A DNA stretch of 64,000 bases from assembly GCF_050436995.1 (NCBI RefSeq), contig NC_134764.1:6510001-6574000 (forward strand). The letters run 5' to 3'. The position numbers and the translations under genes were made by a program. The DNA is from Anticarsia gemmatalis. Taxonomy: Eukaryota > Arthropoda > Insecta > Lepidoptera > Erebidae. Below the pieces are notes generated by a model. It searched no databases. It was not told the DNA's origin and saw only the letters and a program-made list of their open reading frames with translations. Positions 50,363-60,100 of the stretch are shown in pieces (within the stretch, counting starts at the first letter, position 1; every line of letters begins with the position of its first letter).

Positions 50363-53300
50363 ATGGCTCCACCACAGCCCAAGGCGGCGGCCAAGCCCGC
50401 CGCAAAGCCTGCAGGCGTTACCAAGGCCAAGGTTGGCAAATCTAGGAATTACGACCTAGGAAATGGAGTTGTTCGTTTCTCCAAGTCAAAGATGTTCCAC
50501 AAGAAGGTGAGTTGTTGAACAGATTTAAATAGGTGTAATGGTTAAATTTTGACGAAATTTAGTACCTAAGAGAAGTCTAGTCGTTTATGTATGTTTACAC
50601 ATTGTATGATGGTATCAACCATTTGGTGCAGCCTATTATAACCTTAGATTCTGCCTTCAACTTTCTCTTACAATCGGATTCTTTCGTGCATGTGTGATCT
50701 ATGGTTAATATGTACAACAGGTAGTGTTTCGTAGTTAATATACAAAGAATACAAACAAATTGTAATTTGTTAGGTTATGTTTAACATTACACATTTGCAG
50801 TCGTTTTGAATGTGGTAGCATGGATAGGAATCTAGACTAGTAGTCTTTGATCCCCAGATCATCAAGATTAATAATCTGTTAATGTTTTCAGGCCAAGTAC
50901 AGGTTTGTGGGCAAAAAGAATGCCAAGCCCGAAAAGCCCAAGAAGCCCTCAGTGGCTGTCAAGCAGATTGGTGGTGAGAAGAACGGAGGAACCCGTACTG
51001 TGCTCTTGAGACGCAGGAGATCTTTCTACCCCACTCAGGACAAGTGAGTATTTTAATTAACTGCTCTAATACTTAGAAATTAGTCGATAATTTACGAGTT
51101 TCAGTTGCATTAGCTAGTAGGCTTTCTTAAACTTCTTCTTAGATCTGTAGGAAATCGAGCTCAATAATAGGACCATAGATTATTCTAAAATAGATCTTTT
51201 GTTATGAAATGAGAGAGTATAAACTTTCTAATTGCTTGTCTACTGTGAGACTGCCGGCCCCAATACAGGCACTTACAGTCCATCAGTTAAGAATCACTGG
51301 TGTATATCATAAATACTGAGGTATAGTCCACTGTGGTATGTCCTTATTAGAAAACTCAGTAGAAAAATGGTCAGTGAGGAATTTTTTATTGGTTGAATAC
51401 CCAAAGGCCAGCTTCATAAGGCCTTTATCGTTTCTGTAATTAAGTATATCACGACAATCAAAACATATAATTTTTGTAACCACTTACTTATTAATTAGAC
51501 TACATTAAACTTTAGATTAAATTAGAACTACATTGACCAAAATTGTTAACATGTTTAATAACAAAGTAGACCAATATTCTCTGATAACATAGCTCAAACA
51601 CTTTGTGAAACCAATAAAATCATCATTATATAAATTTTTACTTGTATCCTTGTTAAAATTAATGTCACTTTGTTCCAGGATCCGCACTCACCCCCACCAC
51701 AAGACGTTCAGCAAGCACGTGCGCAGGACGAGGCCCACGCTGACCCCCGGCACCGTGTGCATCCTCCTCGCCGGCCGCCACTCTGGCAAGCGCGTCGTGC
51801 TCGTCGGAGTGCTGCCCAGCGGACTCTTGCTCGTCACTGGACCTTTCGCCGTGAGTACCTTATTACCTAAGCGCCGAGTGTACTACTACCTATATTCCTT
51901 AGTACTAGCTGAATGTGGAAAACATTTCTCTCGTAAATTAACATCTTTATATATTTCGAAATGTGGTCCCACAATGGAACTTTAAAATAATTTGATGATG
52001 TTCAGAGTGAAATTGTTGAATGTTAAAAATTTATAGTAAACTAGCTGACCCGCGCAACTTCGCTTGCGTCACTTAAGAGAATTAGTCAAAATTTTCCCCG
52101 TTTTTGTAACATTTTTCGTTGCTACTCCGCTCCTAATGACTGTAGCGTGATGTTATATAGCCTATAGCCTTCCTCGATAACTGGGCTATCTAACACTGAA
52201 ATAATTTTTCAAATCAGACCAGTAGTTCCTGAGATTAGCGCGTTCAAACAAACAAACAAACTCTTCAGCTTTATAATATTAGTATAGATTGGTACTGTTG
52301 GTTTTTATTGGGTATCAGTGATGCTTTAACTCTCAAAGATATTCCCTGCAGTATGAGAGTAACCAAATATTTGAAAATTTGAACTGTGTATTAATATCAG
52401 TTATGAATAATTTCTAGTTCAACTCGTGCCCCCTGAGACGCATTCCCCAGCGCTACGTGATCGGTACGTCGACGAAGATCGACCTCGGCGACTTCAAGCT
52501 GCCCGAGCACCTCAACGACGAGTACTTCAAAAAGAACAAGAAGAGCGCCAAGCGCAGCGTCAAGCGCAAGCAGGGTGAAGACATCTTTGCGTCCAAGAAA
52601 GAGGTCAGTTATTTGGTAACTTCCAGTCAGAAACACACAGCAGTGTCTTCAATTCCGTTTGTTAATCTGTTAATATTGAAAATTACTCAATAAGATAGAT
52701 TTGCACTTGCTTTCTTTTAGTAACTTGTACATTGTTTTAGGGCTCTTTCAATTTAGACGTTTCGTGTCGTACGGCTGCCGCACGTTAACCGTGCCGCTGG
52801 TTATAGCCCGCTGCCGTACCGCTGCGGTACGTTAGCCGTCCGACACCAAACGCCTAAATTGAAAGCGTATCTGACTGCCGTGCGTTTGTATGTTAGTGTT
52901 GTTTTAAATTCATGTGACAGCAGTGTAGCCATGGACTCTGACGAAGAAACATTACTGTTAGTGCTCCTGTTAAAAAATATCAAACAGAAACAAAAACGCC
53001 GCGCCCGTAAAAGAACACTACCGATGTTTTCATTAACATGTAACTTTGGTGATTTCCATATTCTTTATCCTAGGTTGAAACATGACCCAAGCAAATTTTT
53101 TAATTACTTAAGAATGTCAAGAGAATGTTTCTACGAATTACTCAATAATTCAATTTCATTTATAAATTCTTCCACGTCTATATCATCCATTTTAAGCAAA
53201 TAATAAACATGAAAATTCAATGAAATTAGCTGTCACGTTTAGTCACCGCACTATTCAACAGCGAAATGAACACGTGGAGCTTGCGACGTTACCGTCCTGT

Positions 53301-53795
53301 CGTCGTGCGTTCTCGGTACCGACACCGCACTGTTGCCGCACCGTGCGATTTGTATGAAAACAAATGACCGTCCGTGCACCGTACGACAAACGCACCGTTT
53401 CGGCACTGCTGCGGTCCGACACGATACGGCTAAATTGAAAGAGCCCTTATGTATCAAACAAAACACGCCCAAAAAATATCTGTAATATCATTTGATTCTC
53501 AGTTCACATAATTCCATATTTTTAGGACATTAATTCCGACATCGAAACTACCTATCAGCCTCTGAGCAATACAGAAAATCGATGTGTTCGTATTTATACA
53601 TAAATGTTGACGATATATTTGGCTTGTGAACAGAAATACGTGCCCTCGGAGCAGCGCAAGACTGACCAGAAGTCTGTCGACGAGGCGGTAGTGAAGGCTA
53701 TCGGCAAGCGCGCCGACAAGAAGACGCTGAGAGGCTACCTCAAGTCCGCCTTCGGTCTGCGCTCCAGCCAGTTCCCGCACAGGATGAACTTCTAG
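50363..53795 (+). CDS. RpL6: 60S ribosomal protein L6 (complete)
   Basis: RpL6 (eL6) is a structural protein of the large cytosolic ribosomal subunit. Coding exons: 50363-50506, 50892-51043, 51679-51850, 52418-52603 and 53634-53795. Borders are canonical, phases agree, and the product is 271 residues (human 288). Landmarks: an Ala/Lys/Pro-rich N-terminus MAPPQPKAAAKPAAKPAG; the eL6 core RNYDLGNGVVRFSKSKMFHKK; KTFSKHVRRTRPTLTPGTVC; LLAGRHSGKRVVLVGVLPSG; PLRRIPQRYVIGTSTKIDL; and the C-terminus LRGYLKSAFGLRSSQFPHRM ending NF. Codons are GC-ending, as expected for high expression. Intron 3 (51851-52417) carries a Helitron and intron 4 (52604-53633) a Harbinger element. Poly-A signal AATAAA lies 12 bases after the stop. 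Converges on SANBR. Confidence 0.97.
52041..52288 (-). mobile_element. non-autonomous Helitron (Lep1-like) in an RpL6 intron
   Basis: Plus strand begins CTAGCTGACCCGCGCAACTT and ends AATATTAGTATAGAT. It aligns along its whole length with 334-594, with substitutions and a shorter AAAC run. It lies in the intron between RpL6 coding exons 3 and 4, about 130 bp before the acceptor, in antisense orientation. Confidence 0.65.
52740..53446 (+). mobile_element. PIF/Harbinger element with transposase remnant in an RpL6 intron
   Basis: Terminal inverted repeats GGGCTCTTTCAATTTAG and CTAAATTGAAAGAGCCC are perfect. TTA flanks both sides (52737-52739 and 53447-53449), the 3-bp target typical of Harbinger. 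A 90-codon frame from the ATG at 52931 to 53203 encodes MDSDEETLLLVLLLKNIKQK and then a segment with GDFHILYPRLKHDPSKFFNY followed by LRMSRECFYELL. This resembles the N-terminal region of HARBI1-like nucleases, where HTLY..L..D..KFF.Y.RM is usual. The DDE nuclease domain is absent, so this is an internally deleted copy. Confidence 0.85.
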
Positions 53796-53806
53796 ATATA
53801 AGACAC

Positions 53807-53812
53807 AATAAA
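53807..53812 (+). terminator. poly-A signal of RpL6
   Basis: AATAAA, 12 bases past the stop codon, followed by a T-rich stretch (53828-53850). The very short 3' UTR fits ribosomal protein genes. Confidence 0.8.
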
Positions 53813-54186
53813 CATCTGTGACTAAAACTATGTGTTTGCTTTTTACTTTTTTACCCCAGTCGTCGCCACTGCTCACCCGTTACTAAACGTCGCGCAGCGG
53901 GCGGTTACCTATAGGTAGCGGCTATTCGTGGCATTTCATGGTCTAAGATGGATATCATGGTCATACATAAGACATACATTAATTATTATTAGTAAAAAGC
54001 TCTAGGGGTCTAAAAAAATTGTAAATTGTATGTTTGAGGCAAGTAGTGTTCTGAGATATCTGAAAGATCTCTGCTATCTTGTTGAACTATAGCATCTATA
54101 GCTGAAATCTTATGAAACAAACTGCTTTCATTGCGACTAGGTAACTGCTGAATAAAAAATAATACAAGAGACTTGAGGTGCATGTA
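53813..54186. other. short spacer between convergent RpL6 and SANBR
   Basis: About 370 bp separate the two poly-A signals. It contains a GC-rich piece at 53880-53930 and AT-rich DNA. I see no gene in it; the minus frame overlapping it is an extension of the last SANBR exon in another frame. Confidence 0.6.
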
Positions 54187-54192
54187 TTTATT
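54187..54192 (-). terminator. poly-A signal of SANBR
   Basis: TTTATT on plus, AATAAA on minus, starting 5 bases beyond the SANBR stop codon at 54199-54197. It implies a very short 3' UTR. Confidence 0.7.
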
Positions 54193-54196
54193 GAGT

Positions 54197-57100
54197 TCAC
54201 TTGAACTTGTTGGCGGGCTGGTGTGGCCGGACGCGCGCCGACAGTGTGTTGCGAGAGCGCTGGCCGTGACGCTCGCGCCACTCCGCCTCCAGCCGAGCGT
54301 ATACCCCACCTGCTTTGAAAGTAAAGAATACGGTAGACGACTTAAGTGACAATATTGATTACAACTTATCAAGCTCATTGATGAACTTGTAGCGGAATAA
54401 TGAAGTCTGCTACTATGCTTTTACTTTGACCGTTGCATGGGGGGTATTGTGAGTTCAATTCCCGCAGGGTCAACGATTTGCACAAAAATTCTGAGTTGCT
54501 ATCAAGTATCATATTTTGAAGTGTATGTCGACATATCCGCTCTGCACTGCCCCGCAGAAAAGGCAAGATACACAAGTACCTACCTAAAGCTTTTTGTGAA
54601 AGGAGTACATGTAAATTTGTCAGTGGTGAACTCACCAGGCGGAGTCTTAGCTTTGCTCTGTTGTATCTGCGCGTTCCTCGCGAGTGCGGCTCGCATCTGC
54701 CTCGCGGCGCGTTCCTCGAAGCGTCGCTGTCCGTCCTGGTTGCTGCGCGCCGACAGACACGAGATCCACTGGCGACCCACCACGCGGGTGCGTCTGAGGA
54801 ACAACGCCCTTTATACAGTGTCCGATCGTAAAGAGGCCATTTGCCATATACCAGCGTACTGTTCTTACCGAACTTTCGGCTAATATAAAAGACCAAAACA
54901 GCACTTTGCCCAACTTGGGAATCGTGGCGAGACCTTGTAGTCAGCAGTCGTATACACTATACTCCGGCTACTACCCATACCACGAAGACAGAAGCTGTCT
55001 ATCTAAGTAGGTGTATTCACCTCTTCTTATCCTAATTGCAATAGAGTATGGGAAATTACGTACTTGGTAGCTGGATGTGAGTGTGAGTGTCTCCTGGCGG
55101 CCCTGAGCTGTGGTCTCCTGGGCGCCGACTCCTCGTCGCTGCGGGCGCTGGCCGAGCTCTGCTCGCTGTCGTCAGACGAGCTCGACTGCTCGCCGCCGGA
55201 CTCGCCGGCCGAGTCGCCGCCTCCGGGGGCGCCTTTCTTTGTATACCACAGTATTTGTCACTTACAATTATTATGAGCATTCAAAGAAGAGCAGTAGGTA
55301 AGGTTCAATCAAGTCGCCAACTCTCGTAATTGCAATGGACGACAGTAATAATATTGAAATTTAATTTGAAACGTTTTTATTCACGCGAATAGGGCTTGAG
55401 TTCTTCCGGCACGTTTGAAATCGGTAAGATAATAGGTATAGCTACATTACACCTTAAACACTACTATTCTTTGAAGGTAATAATAATAATAAAAATACCA
55501 ATGACGAAAGCTAACTGAAGGTTTAGTACAGTCAACCTAGGTAACTCCGAAAGTAACATGCGATGTTTTACACTTTATCTTGGAATTTGAATTTACAGCT
55601 GATTGCACAGATGCTATTGGGTATTTTGTAAGCGCTCTCATAATACTTCTCGCTTATAGGCATACCCAAAATAGACATTAGACACGCTTTTAGACATTAA
55701 CCAGATTGACTGTACCTACCTACCTACATAAATAACAAATAGGTAAATTATGATTATAATCAGTCGTGATCACTTAGCTTTCGAAATAGACAAGACAGAA
55801 AATATAATTTAGAATTTATTTCTGAGCCACTGCAATTTGTGGTTTTTCAGCTTTATAAAAAATGCAAAATGCTATTGAGTACCATCTACTACCTAGGTGC
55901 TACCTAGGTTTAATACATACCTAAGTATGTATTAAATTTCTGTAATACAAGCAGTAAAACATGTATGTGAAGAAGCAAACAAAATATTTTTTGTGAGATG
56001 ACTGGAAAAGTTTTAAATTTTATTTTATAGAACACCACATAAAGGAATGCACTTACCTTATTGAACTACACGAAGGAATAAGGTGGGTACCAACAGCAAT
56101 CTAACTAAAAGAGGCTTAGATAAGTGCAACAACGTACAACTGTACATTACTTGGACAACTAAATCAGGCTTAATGTAAACTACAACCAGACAGATACTAA
56201 ATTTCTAATGCTACTTTCTAATATTGTAAACGCTATCCAATCTAACAAATTTTGTTCAGTAAAGGTTTCTAAAACATGCTTTTTTGACACGTATAATTAT
56301 AAAATGTAACATGACAGGTCATGCAAATACAATATCAAGGAGAGCAAATCGTTACCGAAGTAGCAAAACCTTTAAAATCGCAACGTCTCGTAGTCCAGGC
56401 CGGTCATATTGGTTTTGGTCCTTCGAGACTTACCTTTGTTTTTGGGAGTTCCTCTCGTGGTTCTTTGACGGGGGGCTTGGGGGGAGGTTTAGGTTCCCTC
56501 TCCCTCTCAGGAGTGACGACGGAGCCGGTGGAGCAGTTCCCGGCTAGGGACTGTGCGGAGACCTGAGCCGTGCCCAAAGCAGGCGAGCCGGGCCGCGCGC
56601 TCGCTGCGTATACGTGGATTTTGAATCGTATTCACTCATATTTTACCCTGCTTTGATTGTCTTCCAACAAGTGGTCGGTGATTAGTTTTTATTAAACGTC
56701 AGTATTTATTTTCAACTTTTAATTAAATACATGGGGAGTGATCTCTACTTTGTTTAAACACATCGATGAAATTACACGATAACCTTTTTAATTCTTTGGC
56801 TCTATATGCACATTACTTGGTTTTCAAAATATAAAAACATTTATTTGAGCCAAAGAACTACGGTGTTGTGTATTTACAATATTTATTACGACTAAGTATC
56901 GACAAATTATTAAGTAATTCACCAATACTTTACTGTGTGTGCCTTTGACCTATGATTGCCAATTGCACCCTATTAATTTTGCAAGCTATGTGTCCCCCAT
57001 GGCCGCTACATGTATTGCCAATTGAACAGCGTATTTACAGCGGTTTTTTTTGGTTTCCCCTCTGTGATTCGGTGATATGCAAAACCCTTTTTTACCCAAA

Positions 57101-60100
57101 CTTATTTTTTAGAACAGTAGATTAACTGATAAAAAATATCACTTGTTAGAAAGAACTCTGACTTTACGTAGCGTGGAACGAAACTTCAAATCAGTGACGG
57201 CATTTTACAGGGCGCTGGTGTGATATACGAACTCCAAAACTATTTAAAAGTTCGATAACATAATAAATTTAGCTCACGAAGAAAAAATATTGGCAAAAAG
57301 GTCCCACACATCACCGCAGCACACCCCATTAGTGGTTATTCACGACACGGTCAAAGTGCGAGTCTCACGGTTGAACTTATTGTTGCTGGTGTAGAGCTTG
57401 CCGAGGAGGCCGAGAGGGGGGCGCGGCGGCACCAGCTGTATGCCCTCCCACCAGAACACCTCCTTGCACTGCAGCCGACCGTTGCTGTCCTCACCTGGTT
57501 CTAGGAGCACAGTTAGATACCGCTCTTTGGGATACTATTGGAGTATCCACTAAGAATAATCAAACCTATTATTTAACGTAATTAAAAACAAAATGTTCAC
57601 AGATATAATATTATCATAATATGAAATTGTAAATTCATTGGAACCTAAATCTTAGTAACAACATGTTTTTTCGTGGCCCAGTTGGGTGTCCAACTGTCGG
57701 TCTAGATTCTCTCCCCATTCCTTCTAAATCATTCTATGAGCGGCATTCAAAACATTATAGTCATAAAAAGAAATACAAAATTGAAACTTGACAAAAAAAT
57801 CAAGTCAATCAAGCAAGCAGTTCGACTTTATTCAGGCATTATCGTTTAAGAGCTTTGTAGACTTTGAGAGTTGCAATAAATAAGTAGGTGTTGCGCTACA
57901 CCATAAAATTGTAGTAACATTAAAGAACCCTCAATGTTGCTACGGTTAGATAGCGTAGGTAATGTTATTTTAAGACACGAAATAAATGTGTGTGAGAGAT
58001 CCTCTATCCCGTAGTGAGATCACAGAATAATGTTCTGTAGAGCGAATAATGTAAGTATTGATATATAGAGCTGTTCTAACTGACCTCTGCCAACAAGCCT
58101 GGTGAGTCGTTCAGGGAACATGAGCTGTGGCGGCCGCATGGCGATGATGTCGCGGAACTTGTTGTAGATCTCCATCATGGAGGAGTCCGTCGCCAGGCGC
58201 TCGTCCGGCACGTGCTCGCGGAACTGACAACCCTGGAGGTATACACATTTATGACAAAGATGCTACGTGGTTTTTGGTAGTATGTCTACTATGGCCTGTT
58301 TTTAACAGAATCAGATAACTTCGAAAAGTCTTTGGTTTGTTTTGCCTCGTGAAAATTGCCAACTTATTATAAAGGTCGGTAGGCCAAATGTTATTTAATA
58401 CGTTGTTATTTAGGTGGTAGAAGAGTAGTAAGTACTCCAAAATTTTACACCATATGGTGTGGATAAAGTGAGCAATTTGCTCAACAATTGTTAACGAGCA
58501 ATCTTTTGCCTGGCGAATAATAAAAAAAATTACTTAAATCAAAGAGCAACTAACAGTATTCCTGGTGACAGTCTCAAAGCGGTAGGCTCTCTCCCCGCAG
58601 CAGGGGTATCGTCCCGCCGGCAGCGAGGGCCTGCCCTCCAGCGCGAACATGTGCGGCGGCTGCTCGTGGTGGGAACACCACTCCATCTGGAAATGCCATC
58701 AAGTTAAATTAAATGGCACATGCAGAGAAAAAACGCCATGGAGTATTGTTAAGTTCCAAATGTTCCAAGTAAGTAGGTGGTATAACTTACTTGATAATAC
58801 TTACTTAGTACTGCCGAAATGTAAATAGACGTTCAGCCGTGACCTTTCAAATATAATCACGATGCCTGAAACGCCTAGGTCTTCCCTTTTCCGTTCTAAT
58901 AAAGAACCTAGAGGCGGGGACAGGCGTGGTGCAGAGAGATGAGCTTCTTGTGTTTTGAACGATAACTGGAATGGGTTTAATCAATGTGCTGACCTGATAA
59001 GCAGGAAAGTAGCTCTCACACAGTTGACACTTGAGGAAGTGGCAGTCGGCCCACAGTCGCCAGTACACGCGGCGCCACGACCGCAGCTCACCGTACAACC
59101 ACGTAATGTACTCGTTCAGACTCCACGACTGGTCTCTGGACAACAAATGACATGTATCAGACAAGAATATCTATTTTTCAGTCAAATGTATGCTAGGTAC
59201 AATGCCGTTAGACATTAGAACTACCTGATCGGTACAAGCAGAACAAGTGTAGTAGGTAATTGCATCGAGTAGGTTATTTGGTTCCATAAATACTGCCAAA
59301 CTTAAGGTCATATTCCACTAAGATAGTTGAAGCACTGAAAGAGCTGCCAGGTTTTAATACGATCCCTAATCTGCGTTTGCGTCAAATTTCGTACGCCTTA
59401 AAATCTAATATTGTTTTCTATCGTAGTCTACGTTTAGTTAAGATAAAGTTATGATCATCTCACTTGGTGTGTGTAGAGACAACGTTTCCTCGCCGGTCTA
59501 TCCGCATGCTGGCAGGCTGACACGGCACCTCCTCGGCGATGTGGCGCCCTAGTAACTTGTTGCACCTACATGACATTATGAAAGTAATAATTAAGTAACC
59601 AGACTCTGGCATGTAATCCAAGCTTGTGCTGTTTAAAAATCATCAATCATAATATTTATTTTTTCTTTTTTGATATAAAATAAGCAAAGACTTTTACATT
59701 CATACAAACAACGCATATAGAGAGACAACCAAGAAGGGGGCTATCATGCATCTAAATTGACAACTAAGTATTTGACAGCCACTATGCCGTACATTGTTTT
59801 CTTCAAAAGATTATATAGCGATTAACACGTTACGTCAATGCAGCAATAGTGATTATCAAGTTGTCATCCGAGATATGTGAAACGCATACAGATCCAAAAA
59901 CAACTATTAATAGATCACAAGCTATGTACAAATGGAAAATCGAATCCACGACGTCGCGCCGAGACAAAAACCACTTGAAATTGAACTTCTACGTCACGTA
60001 CATTGGAAATCAAAGACAAAATTGCTTCAAACTCACTTGCTGCACTTAAAAAGTGTGGCGAGTGTAGAGAAGTGTCCCCGCAGTGTTTCAGGCACCGGCT

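Noticed and set aside
51044..51678. Possible snoRNA in an RpL6 intron (ACTTACAGTCC near 51270, ATGATGG near 50607 in the preceding intron)
   Set aside because: Ribosomal protein introns often host snoRNAs, but I could not pair a C/D or H/ACA structure convincingly.
54375..54896. A 173-codon minus frame and overlapping plus frame around SANBR exon 16
   Set aside because: These are other-frame shadows. The conserved RSNQDGQRRFEERAARQM frame with its splice sites is the real one.
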